A DNA stretch of 64,000 bases from Jiulongibacter sediminis (lineage in GTDB: Bacteria; Bacteroidota; Bacteroidia; Cytophagales; Spirosomataceae), in NCBI RefSeq assembly GCF_001306455.1, contig NZ_LGTQ01000009.1, forward strand, positions 1 through 64,000, read 5' to 3'. The position numbers and the translations under genes are program-made. The notes under the pieces are model-generated. The model saw nothing but the letters and a program-made list of their open reading frames with translations. It had not been told where the DNA came from and made no database searches. This document shows, one piece after another, positions 1 through 8,849 of this stretch. How positions within the stretch are numbered: the stretch's first letter is position 1; each line of letters opens with the position of its first letter.

Positions 1-114
1 GTTGAGGTCTTTTTGCGTTTAAAGGCTTTTGAAGTTAAAAAATGGCACTATTCGTCGCACCCTGCAAAAGGCTTTTCGCTTGATAATTTAAATTTTCTAC
101 TCGTTGAATGCTAG
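1..114 (+). CDS. C-terminal end of an upstream gene, unidentified (partial)
   Basis: Frame 1 is open from the window edge to a TAG stop at 112-114, giving 37 residues ending in LNFLLVEC. A weak stem-loop with a short T run follows at 140-164, which fits the end of a gene. The fragment is too short to assign, and a chance open frame cannot be excluded. In related genomes the gene before a DnaE2-type polymerase is often imuB, but nothing visible here supports that identity. Confidence 0.35.
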   Translation, partial: VEVFLRLKAFEVKKWHYSSHPAKGFSLDNLNFLLVEC

Positions 115-139
115 AAAGTTGTTGTTGGTAATATCCACT

Positions 140-164
140 AATGCACTAAAAATTAGCATTTTTT
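140..164 (+). terminator. Weak stem-loop with T run, possible terminator
   Basis: AATGC at 140-144 pairs with GCATT at 156-160, with a possible inner TAA/TTA pairing, and the T run reaches 164. It lies just after the stop at 112-114 and before the gene at 216. The stem is short, so this is tentative. Confidence 0.3.
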
Positions 165-215
165 GCAATAAAAATTACCTATCCTTAAATTCATAGCTCA
201 CAAAATGATGAGCAT

Positions 216-785
216 ATGAAAGAACAATTAAAACTTTTTCGGGAGGAAAGAATTCGGAGGCTATTGATTCTTTTTTCTCTTCCCAAAGCATTAAGCACAG
301 ATATCTCAAAAATTAAGAAGGAGGTATTTAATAGAATGGGACCCTATATTTATTATGACTCTACCCCTCATATAACGATTTGCAAACTTCAGGTAACTGA
401 CAGCAGAATGCCTAAGATTATTGATAATCTTACTAATTGTCTTAGTCGTTTTTCATCGTTCAATATTGAGCTAAGTGGCTTCTCAACTTTTGCTGAAAGC
501 CTTACGTTTTACGCAGAAATAGGGAATCCGGAAACCTTCAAGCCGATCTTGAATGAGATTAAGCTGTTTAAATGTAGCGAGGGTTTAAGCGATAGTCTAT
601 CGATAACAGATATCCCACATGCTACTATAGGTAGGTTTAGGTCTTCATATGAGTTAGGTCAATTATGGTCTGAGTATAATAACAAAGGTTATAGGTCTGA
701 AGGCATTCTGGAGTGTGTTAAAGTTCTGGAGTGGGAAGGAATGGGGTACTCGCATGTCAACACGATTAAATTGAGGTCCTGCTAG
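216..785 (+). CDS. 2H phosphoesterase (2'-5' RNA ligase-like) protein
   Basis: A 189-residue soluble protein with the two short histidine motifs that define the 2H phosphoesterase superfamily: HITI at residues 52-55 and HATI at 135-138. Members cleave or join 2',5' or cyclic phosphodiester bonds in RNA or small nucleotides. The length matches single-domain 2'-5' RNA ligase/LigT-type proteins, and no signal peptide or membrane segment is visible. Its TAG stop at 783-785 directly abuts the GTG of the polymerase gene in the same reading frame, so the two are surely co-transcribed and probably translationally coupled. The substrate is unknown. The link to a repair polymerase is inference from position only. 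Confidence 0.75.
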   Translation: MKEQLKLFREERIRRLLILFSLPKALSTDISKIKKEVFNRMGPYIYYDSTPHITICKLQVTDSRMPKIIDNLTNCLSRFSSFNIELSGFSTFAESLTFYAEIGNPETFKPILNEIKLFKCSEGLSDSLSITDIPHATIGRFRSSYELGQLWSEYNNKGYRSEGILECVKVLEWEGMGYSHVNTIKLRSC

Positions 786-3773
786 GTGTTGTTTCTCAAT
801 TGCCACTCCTATTTCAGTTTGCGATATGGTACTTTCTCAGAGAAGGAGTTACTGGTACTGGGGAAGAAGCATGGACAACTAGTACTAGCCCTGACTGATA
901 TCAATAACACTTCAGCCTGTATGTCGTTTGTCAGACAGGCTCCAAAGTATGGTATCCGGCCGGTAGTTGGCATTGACTTCCGGAATGGGGCGAAACAGCT
1001 TTTCGTGGCTCTGGCTCAGAACAATGAGGGTTTTGAGGAGATGAATGAGTACCTCACTTTGCACAGTACAGAGAAGAAGGAGCTTCCGCCTTTGGCACCT
1101 GACTTTCAAAATGCATTCATTGTCTATCCTCTGCGTCAGGTGCAGGAGATGGGAAAAACTGATTTTCGGGAAAACGAATTCATTGGAATTGACCTTCCAG
1201 ACCTGAAATACCTGCATCGCTCAGCTTGGTTTGATCGCCTGCACCGGATGGTCTTTCTTCACCCTGTCAGTTTCAGGCATCAGCTTGATTTCAATATCCA
1301 CCGGCTTTTAAGGGCGATTGACAATAATGAATTACTAAGTCGACTTCCGCTGTCAGAAGTGGGTAGCCCTGAAGAAAAGTTTTTAGAGCCTGCTGAGGTT
1401 GAGAATGCTTTTGAGGAATATCCAGAAATTTTGAATCGTACAAAGGAACTGCTGGAGCGTTGTTGCATTCATTTTGACTTCAGTGAAAATCGGCCTCATC
1501 AAAATCTATTGAGCTATTTTGGTGACCGTAAAAAAGATAAAGAACTGATTCGAAAGCTCTGTAAAGAGGGTCTTACGAAAAGGTACGAGCAGGTTACTGA
1601 TAAGATCTTACAACGGGTAGAGAAAGAGTTGGAGATTATTGAGAGTAAAGACTATATCGCCTTTTTTTTGGTCAACTGGGACATTGTGACCTACGCCAAA
1701 AGTAAGGGCTATTATCATGTGGGCCGTGGTAGTGGAGCCAATAGTATTGTTGCTTATTTGCTTGGTATCACGGATGTTGACCCCATAGAGCTTGACTTAT
1801 ATTTTGAGCGGTTCATGAACCTCTACCGGGCTAACCCGCCAGATTTTGACATTGATTTTTCATCCCGTGATCGTGATGACGTTACCCGGCATATTTTTGA
1901 CCGTTTCGGTAAGCAAAACAGAGTTGCTTTATTAGCTACGTATAATACCTTTCAATATAGTGGAGCTGTGCGTGAGCTGGGGAAGGTATTTGGTTTACCC
2001 AAAAGTGAAATTGATGCTCTTAGTAATCTTAAGAAACCTGAAAAGAGTAGGGATCATATCCAGAAACTGATTTTCAAATATGCTGAACTGCTGATTGGCC
2101 GGCCAAATCAACTGAGTGTTCACTCCAGCGGTATCATCATTTCTGAGAAACCGTTATATTATTTTTCGGCGATGGATCTGCCACCGAAGGGCTTTTCCAC
2201 GGTACAGTTTGATATGGAAATAGCCGAGGATGTCGGACTCTTTAAATACGATATTCTGGGGCAACGGGGGCTGGGAAAGATCAAAGACAGCTTGGGTATT
2301 ATTCGGGAAAATAGGCCTGAATTGCCCCTAATTGATATTCATGATGTCAAAACATTTTTCAAAGACCCCAAGATCAATCAGCAAATCAGTGAAGCTCAGT
2401 GCATCGGATGTTTTTATGTGGAGTCGCCCGCTATGCGGATGTTGCTTCGTAAGCTGAGGGTAGATAATTATCTGGGGTTGGTGGCAGCCAGCTCTATCAT
2501 CAGGCCGGGAGTGGCTAAAAGTGGTATGATGCGGGAGTATATTCTCAGGCACCGCGATCCTCAACGAACCAAAGAACGAGCTCATAAAGTTATGCTGGAT
2601 ATTATGCCGGAAACCTACGGGGTCATGGTGTATCAGGAAGATGTGATCAAAGTGGCCCATTATTTTGCCGGACTTTCGCTTGGCGAGGCAGATCAGTTAC
2701 GTCGGGGAATGAGTGGTAAATACCGATCAAGGGAAGAGTTTGCTAAAGTCAAACAGAAGTTTATTGATAATTGCCGGCAGAAGGGTATTGAGGAGAGCAT
2801 GATTCATGAGGTATGGGCTCAGACAGAAAGCTTTGCCGGGTATGCTTTTGCCAAAGGGCACTCGGCTTCTTATGCTGTGGAGAGCTACCAGAGTCTGTAC
2901 CTGAAAACGTATTTTCCTTTGGAGTACATGGTCGCTGTTTTGAATAATGGCGGGGGGTTTTACAGGGTGGAAACCTATATACATGAAGCCCGAATGATGG
3001 GGGGAGTCATTCATGTACCACATCTGAATATCAGCCGACAGGAAACAATCATCAGAGGAAATCATATTTATCTGGGCTTTCAGCATCTCCATGGGCTAGA
3101 TACCAATATAATGAATGCTATTGTGAAAGAACGGCAGCAAAACGGCGATTATAAAAGTCTGGAAGATTTTCTGGAGCGGGTTACTATCGGGCCGGATCAG
3201 ATTGAGATTTTACTCCGCATTGGCAGTTTTGATTTTACTGGTGTTAACAAACGGGAACTGCTTTGGAAAGCCCTGTATAAATTGAACCGTGAGCCCGTTC
3301 GATCTATTCAGAATCCTCTGTTTAAGGTTAAAACCAAACAGTTTGACCTGCCCCGTATGGCTTCCTCAAAGATGGAAGATACGTTTGATCAGATCGAGCT
3401 ACTTGGTTTTCCGCTTTGTGATCCTTTTGAGTTGATTCAACAAGAGACTGAAAACGTATACACTGCAGCAGATATGCTTACTTTTATCAACCAGACAATG
3501 ACAATCTACGGCTATTTGGTCACAACCAAAAATACCAAAACGTCACAGGGTTCATCCATGCAATTTGGAACATTTCTGGATCGTACGGGTCACTGGATTG
3601 ACACAGTTCATTTCCCTCCGGTGGTAAAACGGTTTCCGTTCAGGGGTAAAGGCGTTTATAAACTTACCGGCAATGTGGTTGCTGAGTTTGATTTTCTATG
3701 TCTTGAGGTTAGCGAAATGCGTAAGCTGGATTACCTGCCTGATGCCCGTTATCAGGTTGAAGAAACAATTTAA
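786..3773 (+). CDS. dnaE2: Error-prone type DNA polymerase III alpha subunit (DnaE2-like)
   Basis: A 995-residue C-family DNA polymerase, shorter than the usual replicative DnaE (about 1,160-1,200), as in the DnaE2/ImuC branch used in damage-tolerant synthesis. An N-terminal PHP domain opens with NCHSYFSLRYGTFSE. The palm holds PDFDIDF with D353, D355 and D357, and a further acidic residue D489 in FKYDILG, matching the catalytic aspartates of the family. GTG at 786 is chosen because the PHP domain begins at once and GAGG at 773-776 is well placed as a ribosome site. The upstream neighbour is a 2H phosphoesterase rather than imuA/imuB. A separate Y-family polymerase lies at 11-12 kb. The downstream gene is convergent, 3 bases away. 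Confidence 0.87.
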   Translation: MLFLNCHSYFSLRYGTFSEKELLVLGKKHGQLVLALTDINNTSACMSFVRQAPKYGIRPVVGIDFRNGAKQLFVALAQNNEGFEEMNEYLTLHSTEKKELPPLAPDFQNAFIVYPLRQVQEMGKTDFRENEFIGIDLPDLKYLHRSAWFDRLHRMVFLHPVSFRHQLDFNIHRLLRAIDNNELLSRLPLSEVGSPEEKFLEPAEVENAFEEYPEILNRTKELLERCCIHFDFSENRPHQNLLSYFGDRKKDKELIRKLCKEGLTKRYEQVTDKILQRVEKELEIIESKDYIAFFLVNWDIVTYAKSKGYYHVGRGSGANSIVAYLLGITDVDPIELDLYFERFMNLYRANPPDFDIDFSSRDRDDVTRHIFDRFGKQNRVALLATYNTFQYSGAVRELGKVFGLPKSEIDALSNLKKPEKSRDHIQKLIFKYAELLIGRPNQLSVHSSGIIISEKPLYYFSAMDLPPKGFSTVQFDMEIAEDVGLFKYDILGQRGLGKIKDSLGIIRENRPELPLIDIHDVKTFFKDPKINQQISEAQCIGCFYVESPAMRMLLRKLRVDNYLGLVAASSIIRPGVAKSGMMREYILRHRDPQRTKERAHKVMLDIMPETYGVMVYQEDVIKVAHYFAGLSLGEADQLRRGMSGKYRSREEFAKVKQKFIDNCRQKGIEESMIHEVWAQTESFAGYAFAKGHSASYAVESYQSLYLKTYFPLEYMVAVLNNGGGFYRVETYIHEARMMGGVIHVPHLNISRQETIIRGNHIYLGFQHLHGLDTNIMNAIVKERQQNGDYKSLEDFLERVTIGPDQIEILLRIGSFDFTGVNKRELLWKALYKLNREPVRSIQNPLFKVKTKQFDLPRMASSKMEDTFDQIELLGFPLCDPFELIQQETENVYTAADMLTFINQTMTIYGYLVTTKNTKTSQGSSMQFGTFLDRTGHWIDTVHFPPVVKRFPFRGKGVYKLTGNVVAEFDFLCLEVSEMRKLDYLPDARYQVEETI

Positions 3774-3776
3774 AGT

Positions 3777-5834
3777 CTACTGAAAAAGGTTTTTGCCTTT
3801 GTCAAGAAACTCAACGAACTCTTCCTCAGAGCTATAGCCGATGGGTTCAAGAAGGGGATTGCCTTCAGAGTCAACTACCGCATAATAGGGTTGGGCATTA
3901 TTATTAAATTTGGTAATCTCCAGGTCCATATTTTTCCCTCCAACGGTTGTTTTTTTCTCGTTATCATAAGACGAGATGTAATGCTTTTCAACGGGTAAAG
4001 TAGCTTTATCGTCCACATAAAGCGAAGCTATGACAAAATCTTCGGAGAGCCTTTTCAAGACTTCCTCCTTTGGCCAAACAAATTCCTCCATTTTTCGGCA
4101 ATTCGCACAAGCATAACCAGTGAAATCAATCAAAACAGGTTTTCCTACTTCTTCTGAATAAGCCAGAGCATCATCGTAATCTTTAAAACCCTGTAAGCCA
4201 TGAGGCAAAGCTTTCATTTTTTCATGTGCCAGAGGTTTGATAGTTGCACTCACCTCTGAAGTAGGCATAGGAGGCAGTATACCGGAAAGCAGAGGCAATG
4301 ATTTATTAGCCACTCCCGGTACCATATACGCTGCAAATGCGAAGAAAATAACAGAGTAGACAATACGAGCCAGACTGAATTTCTCAACACGGTTATCCTT
4401 TGGTAAGCGTAGAAAGCCCAGAATGTAAAGACCAATAAGCACCGCAATCACTACCCATATCAGTATAAAAATATTACGGTGGATCAGGTTCCAATGATAG
4501 GCCAGATCAATATTGCTTAAAAACTTTAATGCCAAACCAAACTCCAGGAAGCCAAAAACGGCTTTCAGTTCATTCAACCATCCGCCAGATTTCGGAAGAT
4601 TTTTCAACCATTGTGGAAACATTGCCAGCGAGGTGAATACTGCTGCGAAAGGCAGGCCAAAAGCCAGCATTCCGTACAACGGTCTCAGCACCTCTCCCTG
4701 AGCGGAAAGGATAAGCAAAGAGCCCACAAAAGGTACAGTACAGGAGAAAGAAACCACCACCAAAGTAAGGGCCATGAAGAATATACCAATGATTCCACCA
4801 CGGTCAGACATCCGGTCGATTTTATTTACCGCCTCATGTGGAAGCACAATTTCAAATGCACCCAAAAGAGAGATGCCGAAAAGAATAAAGATGATAAAGA
4901 AGATCAGATTTGGAATCCAGTGCGTACTAATGAAGTTAAGAAACGGAGCTCCGAAAGCCATAGTCACCAGACCCATCACAGCAAAAATGGCCATAATGCT
5001 GAGACCGTAGAAAAAAGCCTTTGATTTACCGTTTTCCTGTTTGGTGAAAAAGCTCACCGTCATTGGCATTATAGGATAGATACAAGGCATGAAAATGCTC
5101 GCAAAGCCAGCTCCCAAAGCCAGCAAAAGAAATTTCCATAAACTCGTGACTTCCTCCTCTTTTTGAACAGGTAAGTCTGAGTTTATCACTTCGTCGTTTT
5201 CAGAGATTACAGCTTCATTATTAATGGCCTCCTCCATTGTCGGGAGCTTCGAAACGACATCTTCATCGGCTTCTTCAATCTCATCTTTAGAGGCTACAGC
5301 ATCTTTTTGTTCTTCAACAGCCGACTTCTCGATTCCAGGTTTTGCCATTTCGGCAGCAGATGAAGCAATGCCTTTAACATTGAAAGAGAAGTCTTCTTTT
5401 CCGTTGACACAGCGACCATCTACATCGGTACAAGACTGAAAGGATATTTTACCATCAACTTTGGCCTCAGGTTTTAATATCTTCACTTTTTGCAAAAATT
5501 GACCTTTACCTGTGAAGTAAGTGATGTTTCCACCCCATAAGTCATCATATTTCTTTTTAGGGTGAACGGGCACAATACCCCCGACGAGTTTATAAGAGCT
5601 ATTAGGAATAAAACTCACTTCAGTAACGATTGGCCCCAGATCAGGGTCAAAATCAGAAGAGTATAAATACCAGTCTTTTTGAATTGTAGCGTTAAACTGA
5701 AGTTCAATAATCTCCCCAACTTTTACTTCCTTTTTTGCCGGTTGAAACTTCCAGGTTGTAGGTTGTAAAATCTGGGCAAGGGAAACCTTGGAGATCAGAA
5801 GCAGCAGGATGATTAGCTTATACGATTTGCTCAT
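3777..5834 (-). CDS. dsbD: DsbD-like thiol:disulfide interchange protein
   Basis: A 685-residue membrane protein that should carry electrons from cytoplasmic thioredoxin to periplasmic thiols. After a signal peptide (residues 1-20) comes a DsbD-alpha-like periplasmic domain with a cysteine pair in CTDVDGRC. An acidic linker follows, then a multi-helix core with the membrane cysteine motifs FMPCIYPIMP and FSCTVPF, then a C-terminal thioredoxin-like domain with CANC at C576/C579. The order alpha-core-gamma is that of full-length DsbD. It is convergent with the polymerase gene and followed upstream by a cyclophilin in the same orientation. The assignment is firm at family level; the exact partner proteins are not visible. 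Confidence 0.88.
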   Translation of the reverse strand: MSKSYKLIILLLLISKVSLAQILQPTTWKFQPAKKEVKVGEIIELQFNATIQKDWYLYSSDFDPDLGPIVTEVSFIPNSSYKLVGGIVPVHPKKKYDDLWGGNITYFTGKGQFLQKVKILKPEAKVDGKISFQSCTDVDGRCVNGKEDFSFNVKGIASSAAEMAKPGIEKSAVEEQKDAVASKDEIEEADEDVVSKLPTMEEAINNEAVISENDEVINSDLPVQKEEEVTSLWKFLLLALGAGFASIFMPCIYPIMPMTVSFFTKQENGKSKAFFYGLSIMAIFAVMGLVTMAFGAPFLNFISTHWIPNLIFFIIFILFGISLLGAFEIVLPHEAVNKIDRMSDRGGIIGIFFMALTLVVVSFSCTVPFVGSLLILSAQGEVLRPLYGMLAFGLPFAAVFTSLAMFPQWLKNLPKSGGWLNELKAVFGFLEFGLALKFLSNIDLAYHWNLIHRNIFILIWVVIAVLIGLYILGFLRLPKDNRVEKFSLARIVYSVIFFAFAAYMVPGVANKSLPLLSGILPPMPTSEVSATIKPLAHEKMKALPHGLQGFKDYDDALAYSEEVGKPVLIDFTGYACANCRKMEEFVWPKEEVLKRLSEDFVIASLYVDDKATLPVEKHYISSYDNEKKTTVGGKNMDLEITKFNNNAQPYYAVVDSEGNPLLEPIGYSSEEEFVEFLDKGKNLFQ

Positions 5835-5952
5835 ATCTTATTTGGAAAACGTGGTATGTCTTATACAAACATCAAAGAGACACAAATAATTATCTCAACA
5901 TTGCAAAAATATCAATTTGCTTGCCAAAGCTCGGTGACTCACTACACAATAC

Positions 5953-5980
5953 GAAAAAAGGGAGACAAACGCCTCCCTTT
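5953..5980 (-). terminator. Intrinsic terminator of the cyclophilin gene
   Basis: AAAGGGAG at 5957-5964 pairs with CTCCCTTT at 5973-5980 around an 8-base loop. On the minus strand the stem is followed by six T. It sits 20 bases after the stop of the cyclophilin gene and before the dsbD start. Confidence 0.8.
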
Positions 5981-6002
5981 CATTGAGTTAGATAGAGTTT
6001 TT

Positions 6003-6443
6003 TTAAGCCTCTTCCAGAATTTCAATCTTTTGAATGACGTCACCCTGTCTGATATCATCAATCACATCCAGGCCATCAACCACCTTGCCGAAGCAGGTGT
6101 GGTTACGATCAAGGTGAGCTGTATTATTCCGGCTATGGCAAATGAAAAACTGGCTGCCACCGGTATCTCTGCCACGGTGGGCCATTGATAAAACACCTCT
6201 GTCGTGGTATTGGTTATCGCCATCAAGCTCACATGGAATAGTGTACCCGGGGCCACCACCGCCCGTACCAGAAGGGTCACCACCCTGAATCACGAAATCA
6301 GGAATTACACGGTGGAAAGTCACACCGTCATAATAGCCTTCTTTTGATAACTTAATGAAGTTTTCAACTGCCAGCGGGGCGTCATTGTCATAGAATTCTA
6401 TGAGCATAGTGCCCTTGTCAGTTATCATTTTTGCTTTACTCAT
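6003..6443 (-). CDS. Cyclophilin-type peptidyl-prolyl cis-trans isomerase
   Basis: A 146-residue single-domain cyclophilin catalysing proline isomerisation during protein folding. Family landmarks are FHRVIPDFVIQGGDP (residues 43-57, with the active-site Arg) and SQFFICHS. The final strand ends FGKVVDGLDVID. There is no signal peptide, so a cytoplasmic location is expected. The gene has its own terminator on the minus strand and lies alone between dsbD and the OmpA-family gene. Confidence 0.93.
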   Translation of the reverse strand: MSKAKMITDKGTMLIEFYDNDAPLAVENFIKLSKEGYYDGVTFHRVIPDFVIQGGDPSGTGGGGPGYTIPCELDGDNQYHDRGVLSMAHRGRDTGGSQFFICHSRNNTAHLDRNHTCFGKVVDGLDVIDDIRQGDVIQKIEILEEA

Positions 6444-6486
6444 TGATTGCAGTTTTCTATTAGGGCCGCAAATTAAGAAAACCGAT

Positions 6487-8133
6487 CTAGTTTTTCGTTA
6501 TCACAAACTCCACTCTACGGTTTTTCGCCTGTCCTTCCGTAGTTTCGTTCGAGGCTACCGGTCGGGTTTCACCAAGACCAACACTTGTTACCCGTTGCAT
6601 TGGAACTCCCTTGCCGGTAAGGTAATTGCGAACGGCATCAGCTCTTTGTTGAGAAAGTCTGAGGTTGACCTCGGCAGTACCCACATTATCAGTATGTCCT
6701 TGTACCTCAATGGCCATATTACGATTCTTCATCAGAACATCGGCAAGTCTGTTCAGCTCAAGGAAAGATTCTTCCTCCAGCTCTGCACTGGCAAATTTGA
6801 AGAAGATATTACTCAAAGTCACGGAAACTCCGGTTTGAATCGGAGCAAGCTCCAGATCTTCCCCCTTAATTTCTTTAAAATCTCCAGCTTGTGTCAGGTC
6901 AATAGTTTTGCCAATGGCAATAAAATCATTGGCCTCTGCTCTGATGGTATATCGTTGACCGTAAGGCAATACGATTTTATATTCACCAGTGGTTGGGTTT
7001 GTGTTGGCTACACCCACTTCTTCACCTGCCGGAAATGTCTCATATATGATTCTGGCTTCAATCGGCCTTTTCGTTTTGGTATCAATCACCTTTCCGCTAA
7101 GCATCACCACCGGGATGGCTGATGTAGCTGTGATTTCCTTCAATACCTCCTCTTCTGATTTCTCCTGATTGTTACTTTCATTTCCAGTGGTAGTTTCAGC
7201 TGTTTGAAGAGCGGCAACGCCCTCATCATCGCCCCCTAACTCGCGAAGTTTAAACCTAACGATATCGCCTTTGCCCACCGATTTATCCAGAGTACTCATG
7301 TAGGCGTATTCGCCCGAAGCGGTTATGGAGTAATGATAATCATCTTTTTCAGTGTTAATTTTTGAGCCCAGATTAATCGGCTTAGACCATTTTTTCCAGG
7401 ACCTGTCTTCTCTTTTGGTTACCCAAATATCCACGCCTCCCTGTCCACCTTTTCGGTCTGAAGCGAAATATAGCGTGTAGTCATCTGAAGCAAGAAATGG
7501 AGTGGTTTCAGTATTCTTGGTATTAATATCTTCTCCAAGGCTTTCGGGTTTTGTCCAGTTTCCGTCTTTCTCTAAAAAACTGACGTATAGGTCGTCATTG
7601 ACACCGTTTTTCTTCTCTGAGAATGAGAAGACCAGTGTTTTACCATTATTTGAAAGAAAAGCGGATAGAAACTGGCCTTTGGCCATGGTGTTCAATTTCG
7701 GGATGTCCAGTTTTTCAGGCTGAGTCCAGCCCGTACGGGTTTTAGTGCATTTTGAGATTCCTACCTCATCCCGGGATTTACGGCCGTTATGATAAACCCC
7801 TCTTATGAGTACCGTATTGCCATCAGGAGTGATGCTGAACAGGTCGTTAAATCTATCTTTATTAATGGTATTTGGCATTTTACGAGCTACCGACCACCGG
7901 CCATCTGATCGAAATTGAGAGTACCAGACGTCTATGCTCCCATCTTTACCGAAGTTATTTGAAGGGTGGCTTTCTCTTACGAAATACAAGATTTCACCAT
8001 CGGGTGAAATTATCGGGTGCATTTCATGATATTCGGTGTTAATAGCGGAGCTTATCTGTTGTCTTTCCTGTGCCTGAAGGGCAAAAACAGAGCAGAAAAG
8101 AAGAACTGTAATTTTTCTCAAGGTGAATTTCAT
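6487..8133 (-). CDS. OmpA-family outer-membrane protein with PD40 repeats
   Basis: A 548-residue envelope protein. A signal peptide starts at the ATG at 8133 (MKFTLRKITVLLFC..LQAQ). An upstream ATG at 8178 would put 15 charged residues in front of it and is less likely. WD40-like PD40 beta-propeller repeats follow (for example SPDGEILYFVRE and ASDDYTLYFASDRKGGQGGVD), then a carboxypeptidase-regulatory-like domain around residues 340-410. The C-terminal OmpA/Pal domain binds peptidoglycan, with QGHTDNVG and LSQQRADAVRNYL. This PD40-CarboxyReg-OmpA order is common in Bacteroidota, where such proteins are thought to tie the outer membrane to the wall. Exact function unknown. Confidence 0.87.
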   Translation of the reverse strand: MKFTLRKITVLLFCSVFALQAQERQQISSAINTEYHEMHPIISPDGEILYFVRESHPSNNFGKDGSIDVWYSQFRSDGRWSVARKMPNTINKDRFNDLFSITPDGNTVLIRGVYHNGRKSRDEVGISKCTKTRTGWTQPEKLDIPKLNTMAKGQFLSAFLSNNGKTLVFSFSEKKNGVNDDLYVSFLEKDGNWTKPESLGEDINTKNTETTPFLASDDYTLYFASDRKGGQGGVDIWVTKREDRSWKKWSKPINLGSKINTEKDDYHYSITASGEYAYMSTLDKSVGKGDIVRFKLRELGGDDEGVAALQTAETTTGNESNNQEKSEEEVLKEITATSAIPVVMLSGKVIDTKTKRPIEARIIYETFPAGEEVGVANTNPTTGEYKIVLPYGQRYTIRAEANDFIAIGKTIDLTQAGDFKEIKGEDLELAPIQTGVSVTLSNIFFKFASAELEEESFLELNRLADVLMKNRNMAIEVQGHTDNVGTAEVNLRLSQQRADAVRNYLTGKGVPMQRVTSVGLGETRPVASNETTEGQAKNRRVEFVITKN

Positions 8134-8247
8134 ACGAAACTGAAACGAAAATTTAGACGCTGAAAGTATCTCTTTCAATATTTAAGCCAATTCACAAAAT
8201 AATGGGAATCTTCGAGAAGCTCAGAGTCCTTTTGTAATTTTCGCCTG

Positions 8248-8571
8248 TTATGCTTCACCCATAGGGCCGCCAAAATTCATTGGGAAAGGCGTAGGCTCAG
8301 AATTTTCTCTGATATCGCCAAAGTTGTTTTCGTATTTTGAGATATTATCTTCTAAAGCCTGAAGTAGTCTTTTGGCATGCTCAGGTGTCAGGATTACTCT
8401 TGATTTAACTTTTGCCTTGGGTACACCCGGCATAAGTCTTATGAAGTCAAGAACAAATTCAGAATTGCTGTGAGCAATCATAGCAAGATTAGCGTAAACG
8501 CCCTCTGCTACTTCTTCTGAAAGTTCAATGTTGATTTGTTTATCGTCTATTTCAGCAGTTTTCTTTGCCAT
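8248..8571 (-). CDS. DUF3467 family protein
   Basis: A 107-residue soluble protein of the DUF3467 family, recognised from YANLAMIAHSNSEFVLDF and the later SRVILTPEHAKRLLQAL segment. The ATG at 8571 gives the usual start MAKKTAEIDD. An upstream ATG at 8604 would overlap the likely promoter box at 8602-8609. In many Bacteroidota the family member follows rpoC near the ribosomal-protein genes. Here it sits alone, divergent from fusA. Function unknown; family assignment is confident. Confidence 0.82.
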   Translation of the reverse strand: MAKKTAEIDDKQINIELSEEVAEGVYANLAMIAHSNSEFVLDFIRLMPGVPKAKVKSRVILTPEHAKRLLQALEDNISKYENNFGDIRENSEPTPFPMNFGGPMGEA

Positions 8572-8601
8572 AATGGTCAGTACTTTAGTCTTGAGTTTAA
8601 A

Positions 8602-8609
8602 CAAAATTA
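8602..8609 (-). promoter_or_regulatory. TAnnTTTG-type -7 box before the DUF3467 gene
   Basis: The minus strand reads TAATTTTG here, 31 bases before the ATG at 8571, matching the Bacteroidota -7 consensus. I see no convincing -33 element. Confidence 0.4.
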
Positions 8610-8740
8610 GGAAATGTTTTGGCTTAGGTTTGGCTGCTTTAAAGAATCTTATTCTAAGGTGTTATAGCCATTTTGTGGGCTTAAATCATAATCATTTGAT
8701 TAAGTGCAGGTATAAGCATAAAATTTTGTAAAAAATTAAT

Positions 8741-8748
8741 TACTTTTG
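8741..8748 (+). promoter_or_regulatory. TAnnTTTG-type -7 box before fusA
   Basis: TACTTTTG followed by CACCCC, the form often seen before translation genes in this phylum. It predicts a leader of about 95 bases before the fusA ATG. No TTTG is present at the usual -33 distance. Confidence 0.45.
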
Positions 8749-8849
8749 CACCCCGAAAATCAATTGGTGACGTAAGCGTTTTTTTATGTCTCAAAGGTGT
8801 TGGTTTTCAAGGCCTTATTTAAGTCAAAAAAGTTTAAACAAATTAATAA

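Noticed and set aside
6400-7122. 240-codon open frame antisense to the OmpA/PD40 gene
   Set aside because: It lies fully inside a convincing gene on the other strand and its translation has no family features or signal peptide.
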